A stretch of 40,672 bases of DNA, taken from assembly GCA_903970475.1 (NCBI GenBank), contig CAJCIQ010000035.1:1-40672 (forward strand). Direction: 5' to 3'. Within the stretch, counting starts at the first letter, position 1. The number at the start of each line of letters is the position of its first letter. The notes beneath the pieces were generated by a model. That model saw only the letters and a program-made list of their open reading frames with translations. It was not told the origin of the DNA and did not search any database. The position numbers and the translations under genes were made by a program. This stretch comes from Beijerinckiaceae bacterium (GTDB lineage Bacteria; Bacteroidota; Bacteroidia; Chitinophagales; Chitinophagaceae). This document shows positions 23,931 to 32,419 of the stretch, piece after piece.

Positions 23931-26279
23931 CTATAAAATCCGGAGCTTCGCGTAGTTCAACATGATCTTCTTTTCCCCATTCAAGTCAAACTTGATCGTG
24001 GCTATAGGATTATGGGCAGCGCCTTCCAGTTTCAGGACCTGACCAAAGCCAAACTTTTGGTGTTCTACTTTTTGTCCTTCCGCCAGGGCGCTCAGATCAC
24101 TGGGTGCAAAATCTTTGCTGGGGGTATGTTCCACCGGCTGGGCCTTAGGCGCAGGACCCAGGTAAGTGGGACGGGCCGGTTGGGCTTTTTTGGAAGGGGG
24201 GGCGCCATACATCCTTTCTGCCTGAGCAGCATCAGAAGGCCTGAAGTTACCATGCATACGGTCAAAAGCGCTGACGCCACCGAATCCCTGGTTACGTGCA
24301 CCGCCTCCGGCAAAACTCCTATCCAGGTAAGTATCCGGAACTTCTTCCAGGAATCGGCTGGGATCATTTTGAACGAGTTGCCCGAACCGGTAACGGCTAC
24401 CTGCATAGGTAAGCCAAAGCCTTTGTTTGGCCCTGGTGACGGCCACATAGAACAACCGCCGCTCTTCCTCTAACTCTTCCCTTGTATTGATGCTCATCCC
24501 ACTGGGAAAAAGCGTTTCTTCCATGCCCACTACAAATACGACAGGGAACTCCAACCCTTTGGCAGCATGAACGGTCATCAGTTTCACCACATCCGCATCT
24601 TCCTTATCGTTATCGGCATCAGTGAGCAGGGTAATCTGCTGTAGATAGGTTCCTAATCCTTTATCCCCCACCTCTCCGTCTTCTTCATTTGCGGGCGTTT
24701 CTATCCATTCTTTGATGGAGTTGAGTAATTCCTGCACGTTTTCGTACCGGGCCAATCCCTCCGTGGTCTTATCGTTAAACAATTCTTTGACGATGCCCGT
24801 ATGTTTGCCCACGGCAACCGCTACTTCATAGGCATTCCGCTTCTGTAGTTCGGAACGGAACATATTGACCATCATCACGAATTGCTCAATGGATTCCAGG
24901 GTCCCGGCTTTGAAACCAAACTCCCGGCCCCTGTCCAACACCTGCCACATGGAGATATTGTTTTCATTGGCGGCGAGTACTGCCCTTTCCACAGAGGTTT
25001 TACCTATACCCCGTACAGGATAATTAATGATGCGTTTAAGGGCTTCCTCCTCCTGGGGGTTGACGATGACCCTCAGGTAAGCAATGAAATCCTTTACTTC
25101 CTTACGCTGATAAAAGCTAAGGCCTCCATAGATCCGGTAAGGAATATTCATGCGCCTCAGGCTTTCCTCAAAGCTTCGGCTCTGGGCATTCGTTCTGTAG
25201 AGAATCGCAAAATCCTTATTGTAGTAATGGTTCCTCAGCTTTTGTTCCTGAATCGTATCAGCTACGAATTTCCCTTCGTCGTTATCAGAGTTGGAGCGGA
25301 CCAGGCGTATCTTTTCCCCCTCATGGTTATCGGTCCACAACGCTTTGGGAATTTGCCCCTTATTCTGTTTGATAACCTCGTTGGCAACCCCGATAATGCT
25401 TTGGGTACTTCTGTAATTCTGTTCCAGCTTCACCACCTTCACATCATCATAGTCCTTTTGAAACTGAAGGATGTTTTCAATCGTCGCACCACGAAATGAA
25501 TAAATACTCTGCGCATCGTCACCGACTACCGCGATATTCTCATGTACAGCGGCGAGTAACTTAACAATCTGGTACTGGGCAGGGTTGGTATCCTGATACT
25601 CATCTATGAGTATATACTTAAACTTATGCTGATACTTATACAGGACTTCAGGGAAATTCTTCAACAGGATATACATGTTGAACAGCAGGTCATCAAAATC
25701 CATGGCCCCGTTTTTAAAACAACGGTTCTTATAGGCCAGGTAGATTTTCCCAATGGCGGGGCGTCCGGCCTGCATGTCCTCCTGCTGAAGATGCTGATCC
25801 TGTATATATTCTTCTGCGGTAACCAGGGAGTTCTTCGCCGAAGAAATCCTATTGAGTACCAGGTTGGGTTTATAGTGTTTATCATCCAGGTTGAGTTCCT
25901 GGATTACCGTTTTAATCACGCTTTTGGCGTCATCCGTATCGTATATCGTAAAATGTCGGGGATATCCCAGACGCTCCGCTTCCGCCCGCAAAATGCGCGC
26001 AAATACAGCATGAAAGGTTCCGACATACAGGTTCCGGGCTTCCGTATTCCCCATGATCTTTTCGATCCTTTCCTTCATTTCAGCTGCGGCCTTATTGGTG
26101 AAGGTCAGGGCCAGTATATTGAAGGCATCCACCTTATGATGCGACATCAAATGCGCTATCCTGGTGGTCAATACTTTCGTTTTTCCGCTTCCCGCTCCCG
26201 CCACGATCATGATGGGACCATCCTTATGTAAAACAGCCTCGCGCTGCTGCTGATTCAATCCGTCCAGATAATTCTGCAT
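23931..26279 (-). CDS. UvrD/PcrA/Rep family 3'-5' DNA helicase
   Basis: Superfamily 1A helicase for repair and replication restart. The 782-residue product has the Walker A AGAGSGKT at 27-34, ILIDEYQDTNPAQYQ near 225-240 (motif II), VVGDDAQSIYSFRG (motif III), QNYRST (motif IV), VKLMTVHAAKGLEFPVVFVVG (motif V) and VAVTRAKQRLWL (motif VI). The last 55 residues (GQKVEHQKFGFGQVLKLEG...) form the Tudor-like C-terminal domain of PcrA/UvrD that contacts RNA polymerase. A Gly/Pro/Ala-rich linker precedes it. The start ATG 26279 has an exact -7 box four bases upstream. Confidence 0.95.
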   Translation of the reverse strand: MQNYLDGLNQQQREAVLHKDGPIMIVAGAGSGKTKVLTTRIAHLMSHHKVDAFNILALTFTNKAAAEMKERIEKIMGNTEARNLYVGTFHAVFARILRAEAERLGYPRHFTIYDTDDAKSVIKTVIQELNLDDKHYKPNLVLNRISSAKNSLVTAEEYIQDQHLQQEDMQAGRPAIGKIYLAYKNRCFKNGAMDFDDLLFNMYILLKNFPEVLYKYQHKFKYILIDEYQDTNPAQYQIVKLLAAVHENIAVVGDDAQSIYSFRGATIENILQFQKDYDDVKVVKLEQNYRSTQSIIGVANEVIKQNKGQIPKALWTDNHEGEKIRLVRSNSDNDEGKFVADTIQEQKLRNHYYNKDFAILYRTNAQSRSFEESLRRMNIPYRIYGGLSFYQRKEVKDFIAYLRVIVNPQEEEALKRIINYPVRGIGKTSVERAVLAANENNISMWQVLDRGREFGFKAGTLESIEQFVMMVNMFRSELQKRNAYEVAVAVGKHTGIVKELFNDKTTEGLARYENVQELLNSIKEWIETPANEEDGEVGDKGLGTYLQQITLLTDADNDKEDADVVKLMTVHAAKGLEFPVVFVVGMEETLFPSGMSINTREELEEERRLFYVAVTRAKQRLWLTYAGSRYRFGQLVQNDPSRFLEEVPDTYLDRSFAGGGARNQGFGGVSAFDRMHGNFRPSDAAQAERMYGAPPSKKAQPARPTYLGPAPKAQPVEHTPSKDFAPSDLSALAEGQKVEHQKFGFGQVLKLEGAAHNPIATIKFDLNGEKKIMLNYAKLRIL

Positions 26280-26283
26280 GTTG

Positions 26284-26291
26284 CAAATCTA
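26284..26291 (-). promoter_or_regulatory. Exact TAnnTTTG -7 box before the uvrD/pcrA gene
   Basis: TAGATTTG on the minus strand ends four bases before the helicase ATG, implying a very short leader if used. Confidence 0.45.
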
Positions 26292-26318
26292 CGACCTACA
26301 ACTATAACCATCCTCCCT

Positions 26319-26352
26319 GGGGATAAATACCCTTATCCATCGGGGATAAATA
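26319..26352. promoter_or_regulatory. Repeated GGATAA elements upstream of yccF
   Basis: GGGGATAAATA occurs at 26319-26329 and 26342-26352 (23 bp apart). An inverted TTATCC at 26333-26338 forms GGATAA-N6-TTATCC with the first copy. The cluster lies in the 87-base divergent gap and could be an operator for yccF or the helicase gene. Confidence 0.35.
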
Positions 26353-26366
26353 TTATATTTATTCCT

Positions 26367-26738
26367 ATGAACTTTATGGGCAACCTGATCTGGATAATTT
26401 TCGGCGGCTTCTTTGCGGCTATGGGCTATGTCATCGGTGGTTTTCTACTGTGCTGTACCATCATAGGCATTCCCTTCGGCGTGCAATGCTTCAAGCTGGC
26501 CAGTGTGGTTCTATGGCCTTTTGGAAAACAAATTGTCTCCGGAAGCTCCGCTACTGGTTGCCTCAGCCCCATCTTCAATATCATCTGGTTGATTTGCGGG
26601 GGATGGTACATTGCCCTTTGCCACCTCTTCTTTGGCCTCCTGCTGGCTATTACCATCATTGGTCTTCCCTTTGCCAATCAGCACTTCAAACTCCTTCCCC
26701 TTTCATTAATGCCTTTCGGCAAAAGGGTGATCGGATAG
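26367..26738 (+). CDS. YccF domain inner-membrane protein
   Basis: Small integral membrane protein of 123 residues made of two similar halves, each with a hydrophobic helix followed by GIPFG or GLPFANQHFKL and a PFGK turn. This is the internal duplication of the YccF (DUF307) family. About four membrane helices are expected. Function is unknown in the family. A GGATAA repeat cluster precedes it. Confidence 0.9.
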   Translation: MNFMGNLIWIIFGGFFAAMGYVIGGFLLCCTIIGIPFGVQCFKLASVVLWPFGKQIVSGSSATGCLSPIFNIIWLICGGWYIALCHLFFGLLLAITIIGLPFANQHFKLLPLSLMPFGKRVIG

Positions 26739-26789
26739 GCCGTTCCCATCAACCTTCCAAAAATATTTAGTAAAAAACAGGGCAATTAC

Positions 26790-26821
26790 TTGTAAAACTA
26801 AATTTATTAGCTTTATATTTG
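26790..26821 (+). promoter_or_regulatory. recA promoter with overlapping inverted repeat
   Basis: TTG at 26790-26792 and an exact TATATTTG at 26814-26821 are 21 bases apart, matching the Bacteroidota -33/-7 arrangement. TTAGC (26807-26811) and GCTAA (26821-26825) form an inverted repeat across the -7 box, a candidate repressor site. The predicted leader is about 70 bases. Confidence 0.6.
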
Positions 26822-26894
26822 CTAAATATATTAGTGCTCAAAGCAATACTTTTGACCCTGATATAGAACCCACTCACCCCCCAAAATAATAGTT

Positions 26895-27986
26895 ATGGCA
26901 ACCCAAACCGAAAAGTTAAACGGTCAGGAAAAGACGCAGCAGGACAAATCACCAGAGAAGAGCGCCGTCAGCGAAAAGCTGAAAGCCCTCAAGCTTACTA
27001 TAGACAAAATAGATAAGGACTTTGGAAAGGGCAGCGTAATGATGATGAACGAAAGGGCCGACAAAACCCTGGAAGTAATATCCACCGGTTCGCTGGGCCT
27101 GGATGTCGCCCTCGGTGTAGGAGGCTTTCCCAAAGGACGCATCGTTGAAATATACGGGCCTGAATCTTCCGGTAAAACAACCATTGCTATTCACGCTATT
27201 GCCGAAGCCCAGAAAAAGGGTGGTATATGCGCCATCATAGATGCCGAACATGCTTTTGACAGCTCCTATGCCAAAAAGCTGGGCGTTGACATCGATAATC
27301 TTTTGATCTCTCAACCCGATTATGGGGAACAAGCCTTGGAAATCGCAGATCGACTTATCCTTTCCGGAGCCATTGACGTAGTTGTCATTGACTCAGTAGC
27401 CGCCCTTGTACCAAAAGGGGAATTGGAAGGGGAAATGGGCGACTCTAAGATGGGTCTACAGGCTAGGCTGATGTCTCAGGCCTTGCGTAAACTCACAGCC
27501 ACCATCAACAAAACCAATACTATCTGCATATTCATTAACCAGCTCCGTGAAAAAATCGGGGTCATGTTTGGTAACCCGGAAACCACCACTGGTGGTAACG
27601 CCCTGAAGTTCTATGCTTCCGTGCGTCTGGACATACGCCGTTCCGCCCAGATCAAAGACGGAGACGAAGCCGTAGGCAACAGGGTCAAAGTAAAAGTCGT
27701 TAAAAACAAGGTGGCTCCCCCTTTCCGCAGCGCCGAGTTTGATATCATCTTCGGAGAAGGTATCTCCAAAGTCGGAGAAATCGTCGACATGGGAGTTGAA
27801 CTGGCTGTCATCCAAAAAAGCGGAAGCTGGTTCAGTTACGACAGCAACAAGCTCGGTCAAGGCCGTGACGCCGTTAAACAATTACTCCTGGACAACCCAG
27901 GACTAGCTACAGAACTGGAATCCAGAATCAGGGCCAAGCTCGCAGAAGCTCAGAATGGATCTCAGCCAGTTAGCAGCGAAGCCTAA
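26895..27986 (+). CDS. recA: Recombinase RecA
   Basis: RecA forms filaments on single-stranded DNA, drives strand exchange and triggers cleavage of LexA-type repressors. The 363-residue product has the Walker A GPESSGKT at 88-95, Walker [13 protein letters not shown] near 157-168, the DNA-binding loop segment [22 protein letters not shown], and [18 protein letters not shown]. The N-terminal 25 residues are Lys/Glu/Gln-rich, longer than in E. coli, as often in Bacteroidota. A strong promoter and a strong terminator flank it, so it is monocistronic. Confidence 0.98.
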   Translation: MATQTEKLNGQEKTQQDKSPEKSAVSEKLKALKLTIDKIDKDFGKGSVMMMNERADKTLEVISTGSLGLDVALGVGGFPKGRIVEIYGPESSGKTTIAIHAIAEAQKKGGICAIIDAEHAFDSSYAKKLGVDIDNLLISQPDYGEQALEIADRLILSGAIDVVVIDSVAALVPKGELEGEMGDSKMGLQARLMSQALRKLTATINKTNTICIFINQLREKIGVMFGNPETTTGGNALKFYASVRLDIRRSAQIKDGDEAVGNRVKVKVVKNKVAPPFRSAEFDIIFGEGISKVGEIVDMGVELAVIQKSGSWFSYDSNKLGQGRDAVKQLLLDNPGLATELESRIRAKLAEAQNGSQPVSSEA

Positions 27987-28088
27987 AATGCCAGGCAGCA
28001 TGGCTCCGCCATGGAACAAGCCGTTAGAAACCTGGCCGCGGCAAAGCCGCCGCCCACCAATCGTTTATTTTGGGGTTAGTAAGTATAC

Positions 28089-28121
28089 GGGGCCATCCAT
28101 ATGGATGGCCCCCTTTGTTTT
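28089..28121 (+). terminator. Strong intrinsic terminator after recA
   Basis: GGGGCCATCC and GGATGGCCCC form a perfect 10-bp stem with an ATAT loop, followed by CTTTGTTTT. It lies about 100 bases past the recA stop. Two shorter hairpins (CATGGC/GCCATG at 27999-28013 and GCGGC/GCCGC near 28035) precede it. Confidence 0.88.
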
Positions 28122-28168
28122 CGCCAATTTGCCGCCAATAACTATCTTGCCAACCAATCAAGAATGCT

Positions 28169-28621
28169 ATGAACAATGTCCGCTTAATTGGTAGCCGCAA
28201 ACGCATTGCCCTGGTGGCGCATGACAATAAGAAAAAAGACCTGATCGACTGGGCACTGTTCAACAAGGCTGCTTTATCCAGGCATGAGCTCTATGCTACC
28301 GGTACCACAGGTACGCTTTTAGAGGAGAAGCTGGATCGTAGCATTCGCAAACTATTGAGTGGACCACTAGGTGGAGACCAACAAATAGGCTCCATGATTG
28401 CAGAGGGTGAAATAGACCTCCTGATTTTCTTCTGGGACCCCATGGAGACCCAAGCCCACGACAGTGACGTCAAGGCCCTGCTTCGCTTAGGCTGTGCCTG
28501 GAATATACCTATGGCCACCGATCGGGCCTCTGCCGATTTTATCATGACCTCACCGTTGATGAACCAGGACTACGAAACCATTATCCCCGATTACAGTACG
28601 TATCTTCAAAGGAAAATATAA
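28169..28621 (+). CDS. mgsA: Methylglyoxal synthase MgsA
   Basis: Converts dihydroxyacetone phosphate to methylglyoxal and phosphate, relieving sugar-phosphate stress. The 150-residue product matches the E. coli enzyme in motif spacing: ALVAHDNKK with His18, TGTTG near 44-48 for phosphate binding, SGPLGGDQQIG with catalytic Asp70, and FFWDPMETQAHDSDV with His97 and Asp100. ATG 28169 follows the recA terminator. The GNAT gene begins 3 bases after its stop. Confidence 0.95.
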   Translation: MNNVRLIGSRKRIALVAHDNKKKDLIDWALFNKAALSRHELYATGTTGTLLEEKLDRSIRKLLSGPLGGDQQIGSMIAEGEIDLLIFFWDPMETQAHDSDVKALLRLGCAWNIPMATDRASADFIMTSPLMNQDYETIIPDYSTYLQRKI

Positions 28622-28624
28622 CCC

Positions 28625-29131
28625 ATGCCCGTTCAGCTCAGGCCCTGGCAATGGAAGGATGTGCCCCAACTCATGAATATCTGCAACAACATTCATATTT
28701 GGAACAACCTTAGGGATCAAATGCCCCGCCCTTATACCAAAAGGGATGCTGAGGAATGGGTTCGGTTCAACAGCCAGCAACATCCCATGCGCAATTTTTG
28801 CATAGAAGCGGACGGAGTGGTAGTTGGCGGCATAGGAATGGTGTTCCAACAGGATATCTATAAGAAGAATATAGAGGTCGGTTACTATATAGCCGAGGAA
28901 GAATGGGGTAAAGGGTATGCCTCAGAAGCCGTAAGACAATTGGTCGACCATATATTTGCAACCACCGATTGCATCCGCGTCTACGCGGAAGTCTTCGCTC
29001 ATAACCTCGGCTCCATGGCCGTATTACGCAAAAATGGGTTTCAACAGGAAGCTATATTGCACAAATCCATCTTCAAAAATGGGCATATCATTGACGCCCA
29101 TATTTGGGTGCGCTTCCGGGAAGACGTATAA
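28625..29131 (+). CDS. GNAT family N-acetyltransferase (RimJ/RimL-like)
   Basis: Acetyl-CoA-dependent acetyltransferase of 168 residues. The RimL-like pattern is visible: VQLRPWQWKDVPQL at the start, EVGYYIAEEEWGKGYASEAV near 90-110 with the acetyl-CoA pyrophosphate-binding loop, and VFAHNLGSMAVLRKNGF near 126-142. The substrate may be a protein N-terminus or a small amine; sequence alone does not decide. It is cotranscribed with mgsA. Confidence 0.9.
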   Translation: MPVQLRPWQWKDVPQLMNICNNIHIWNNLRDQMPRPYTKRDAEEWVRFNSQQHPMRNFCIEADGVVVGGIGMVFQQDIYKKNIEVGYYIAEEEWGKGYASEAVRQLVDHIFATTDCIRVYAEVFAHNLGSMAVLRKNGFQQEAILHKSIFKNGHIIDAHIWVRFREDV

Positions 29132-29181
29132 TTCAAAAAAGAACAGTCATTTATTTATAAGTGTAGCTATTTATTTCATTA

Positions 29182-29955
29182 TTGGACGAACTCCTACTAT
29201 ACCAGCAAAATCTATTGGGAACTTTTGATGAGCAGTTTAGGCGCTTTCTCTATCCTCAACTTTCTAAAGAAAGAAGGATGTTAGCTATAAAGGGTTTATG
29301 GGGATCGGGCAAAACAACTTTACTCCTACAATATTTAAAATTCGGGTTGGAAAACAAAAAGGATGCCCTCTATGAAGACGAAAAAGAATACCTAACCAAA
29401 CTATATAATGTTATAAATGCCACCTTGACCAGCGATTTGGCATTCATAGAAAATTATTCAGCTTCACCTATTGCCAAATTAAAGACACTTCTAGGTGTAA
29501 TAGCCGAATCTGCACCCTTTGAGCCCAATATTTCCGCCTTGGCGCAAAAACTAACATTAGGTAGAGTAACAGTTATTCACTTTCTTCAAAGCCTTGAAAA
29601 AGGCCGATTGCCAAACCTATTGAACAAGTCCGCCAAAGCTGTTGCAGCAATGCAAAAGCCTGACAAAATCTATCTGGAAAACACCAATTTCAGTTATGCG
29701 CTTAAATCAAAGCCCGATGTTGGAACAATCAGAGAGACCTTCTTCCTGAATCAAATCCGGAACGCAGGTCTTCAAATCAACCAGGCGACAATGGGCGATT
29801 TTTTGGTAGATGAAAAATGGACATTTGAAATAGGGGGAAAAGGAAAATCTTCCGTTCAGATCAAAGATGTACCAGATTCCTTTATTGTGAGTGACCAATT
29901 AGAAAGGGGTGCATTGAATCGTATCCCGCTTTGGTTGTTTGGATTTTTATACTGA
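29182..29955 (+). pseudogene. AAA ATPase with DUF4143 domain, internal deletion
   Basis: The first part is an AAA_14-type ATPase with P-loop GLWGSGKTTLLLQY near residues 38-51. After about residue 64 the sequence jumps directly to the DUF4143 region (YLTKLYNVINATLTSDLAF, then PFEPNISALAQKL, DKIYLENTNFSYAL and a nuclease-like FLVDEKWTFEIGGKGKS end). About 120-140 residues normally carrying Walker B, sensor and arginine-finger motifs are missing; full-length relatives are near 390 residues and this is 257. The frame is kept but no ATG exists; TTG 29182 is the only plausible start. It is AT-richer than its neighbours, suggesting transfer. ATP hydrolysis is not expected. Confidence 0.65.
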
Positions 29956-30043
29956 ACCCCAAAAGAGCATAAACACAACAGCCCCCTTGCGGAGGCCATT
30001 GCGAACAACTATACTAGAAAAACAACTCCAAAAGAATAAATAC

Positions 30044-32419
30044 CTACTCCACTTCCGCTTCATCCACAAACAACCAGGCCGGTCCTCCTTCTCCAGGGTA
30101 TCCTGCTGGTATGTGATCCGTACATTCGGCGGTGATTTTCAGGTAGCGGGAAGTTCCAGCGTGAAGGTCGAACAGAACAGTTTCTGTCACTGAATCCGGG
30201 GTCGGATTAAGGGTTGTATCGCCTACTGGATAAAAGTGGATCCCGTCATCGGAAGTCTGCAAGGACACTTTTTTAGGCATCCAAATCCAGCTTGAAGGCT
30301 TATGGAAAAATCTGAGGCGCAATTTATGTAAAGTTTCTGGTCTTCCGAAATCAATAGTGCCCACAAAGTCCTTACCATTCCATCCCAACCATTCGTCATC
30401 GGCAAACTGTTCGTCGCTTCCGACCACTCCATTTACCCAGGCCTGAGCGCCGCCCCGGTCATATTGTTTATCAGGCTCCGTAGCCAAAGTTGTTTTCTTT
30501 CCTACTGCCTTATGCAGGATGAACTGTTTGCTGATCCTGTCCATGGTTACGCCGTTTTCTAAAACGGCCGCGGTCAGGGTTGCATTTTGTATAATGCTTA
30601 TAGGGCCATTATATACCGGAGCCGTAGTATCCGGGGCCGTTCCATTTAAGGTATAATGGATCTTGTGACCATAGGCTCCTTCCAGTTGCACAGTGATGGC
30701 TCCCGTTTCACTTCTGCCGGTAATGGCTTTCAGCTCAAATACATGGTGCGAATAGTTCACCTGAAGTTGATCTAAGGCTTTCAGGTATTTTTCGAGCCTA
30801 CGGGTAAAGTCGGGAAAGTTTTTTCGTTCAGATGAAGACCAACCAACCTCTGCCAGGGCAATGGCCCTGGGAAAGATCATGTATTCAGCTTTAGTAGTCG
30901 TAGGCACATATTCCGTCCACAAATTGCCCTGGACCCCCTCTATATAAGTAGCTTCCTCTGCGCTCAACTCGGAGGGAACGGGGTCGTAACTATAGGCCTT
31001 TTGCAGGGTTGTCAATCCGCCGAAAGCAACGGGTTCTCCAGGTGCGTCTGACTGGTAATGATCCAGATAACAATAGTCTCCGGGGGTCATCACTACCTTA
31101 TGATGCTGTTTGGCAGCGGCTATACCTCCTTCCTCTCCCCTCCAGCTCATGACGGCGGCATTGGGAGCCAAACCACCTTCCAGGATCTCATCCCATCCAA
31201 TAATCTGCCTGCCTTTGCTGTTGACAAATTTTTCGATGCGTTGGATAAAATAGCTCTGCAACTCATCCACATTATGAAGACCCAAGTCCTTCATGCGCTG
31301 TAGATCTATGGGACAAACCTTCCAATCCCCCTTGTCCGCTTCGTCACCGCCAATATGGATGTAGGTAGAGGGGAAGATGCTCATCACTTCGGTCAACACA
31401 TCTTCCAGGAAGGTAAAAACAGAATCCTTCGTACAATATTCGTTTTGAATCTGCTGAGGATAAGGATAAGGTTTACTGTCGGACTGTAGACAGGCCAACG
31501 CCGGATAAGAGGCCAGGGCACTCATAGAATGGGAGGGCATTTCTATCTCCGGCACAATGGTCACAAAGCGGGCCGCCGCATATTGCACCAGGTCCCTGAG
31601 CTGGTCTTGGGTATAGAAGCCGCCATAGAGACTATCACCGGGCCTGGAGTCATAATCATACGTCGTATGCAGAGGGTCTCCTTTACGGAAAGCCCCGATT
31701 TGAGTCAGTTTGGGATATTTCAAACTTTGGAAGCGCCAACCCTGGCTATCGGTCAAGTGCAGGTGAAGGCGATTCATTTTTTGCATGGCCAGCAGATCCA
31801 CCAGTTTTTTGATAAAATCCATGGGCATATAGTGCCTGGCCACGTCCAGCATCACGCCCCTGTAGGCAAAGCGGGGTGCGTCTTCTATGTGCACGCAGGG
31901 CACCGTTAACGCCGCGCCGTTCGAAGCGAGCATCGTGGGTACGGCGCCAGCCGTCGGCATTAACTGCACCAGGGTCTGGACGGCATAGAACACGCCCATT
32001 GGAGTCTTGGCCCGGATACGGATCCCAGCAGGATCTACATCCAGAATATATCCTTCATCAGAAGTTACTGACGGGTCTAAAGTCACCTGGATTTTTGCGC
32101 CATTATTGTGCTTGGAAGCAACCACCGTTAACGCAGGGCCTCCCGAAGCCTTCACTACAGCCAGCAAAGGTTCCACCGCTGCTACCAAAGCAGGGTTGTG
32201 TGTATCCAGGGCAATAGCTCCGCTCAGGGTAAATGTCCCCGCACGAGCATCCAAATGCAAGGGTTGGGGAATAATGGCGTAGCGCGTCAGGGGGATGGAG
32301 TCGCCGACCGGTGCAAACGCACCAACGCCTAAAGCGGGCTCCTTGAAACCTGAACCAATCGCCAGAGCCGAAGTCAAGGCCCCCAGAAAAAAAGTGCCAA
32401 TCAGAAAGATTCGTTTCAT
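30044..32419 (-). CDS. Secreted beta-N-acetylhexosaminidase, GH20
   Basis: Removes terminal beta-linked GlcNAc or GalNAc from glycans in the periplasm or outside the cell. The 791-residue product from ATG 32419 has a signal peptide (about 1-20), a GH20b N-terminal domain (about 45-175) and a GH20 barrel (about 180-520). The catalytic pair Asp359-Glu360 lies in HIGGDEADKGDW. A chitobiase-type C-terminal segment and a 140-residue F5/8-type (discoidin-like) domain follow. The start overlaps the stop of the GH31 gene as ATGA, so translation is coupled. Products would feed NagA after import and phosphorylation (inference). Confidence 0.94.
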   Translation of the reverse strand: MKRIFLIGTFFLGALTSALAIGSGFKEPALGVGAFAPVGDSIPLTRYAIIPQPLHLDARAGTFTLSGAIALDTHNPALVAAVEPLLAVVKASGGPALTVVASKHNNGAKIQVTLDPSVTSDEGYILDVDPAGIRIRAKTPMGVFYAVQTLVQLMPTAGAVPTMLASNGAALTVPCVHIEDAPRFAYRGVMLDVARHYMPMDFIKKLVDLLAMQKMNRLHLHLTDSQGWRFQSLKYPKLTQIGAFRKGDPLHTTYDYDSRPGDSLYGGFYTQDQLRDLVQYAAARFVTIVPEIEMPSHSMSALASYPALACLQSDSKPYPYPQQIQNEYCTKDSVFTFLEDVLTEVMSIFPSTYIHIGGDEADKGDWKVCPIDLQRMKDLGLHNVDELQSYFIQRIEKFVNSKGRQIIGWDEILEGGLAPNAAVMSWRGEEGGIAAAKQHHKVVMTPGDYCYLDHYQSDAPGEPVAFGGLTTLQKAYSYDPVPSELSAEEATYIEGVQGNLWTEYVPTTTKAEYMIFPRAIALAEVGWSSSERKNFPDFTRRLEKYLKALDQLQVNYSHHVFELKAITGRSETGAITVQLEGAYGHKIHYTLNGTAPDTTAPVYNGPISIIQNATLTAAVLENGVTMDRISKQFILHKAVGKKTTLATEPDKQYDRGGAQAWVNGVVGSDEQFADDEWLGWNGKDFVGTIDFGRPETLHKLRLRFFHKPSSWIWMPKKVSLQTSDDGIHFYPVGDTTLNPTPDSVTETVLFDLHAGTSRYLKITAECTDHIPAGYPGEGGPAWLFVDEAEVE

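Noticed and set aside
27955..28194. 79-codon plus-strand open frame after recA
   Set aside because: It runs through the terminator stem-loop and overlaps two real genes; the Pro/Trp-rich translation looks like noncoding GC-rich sequence.
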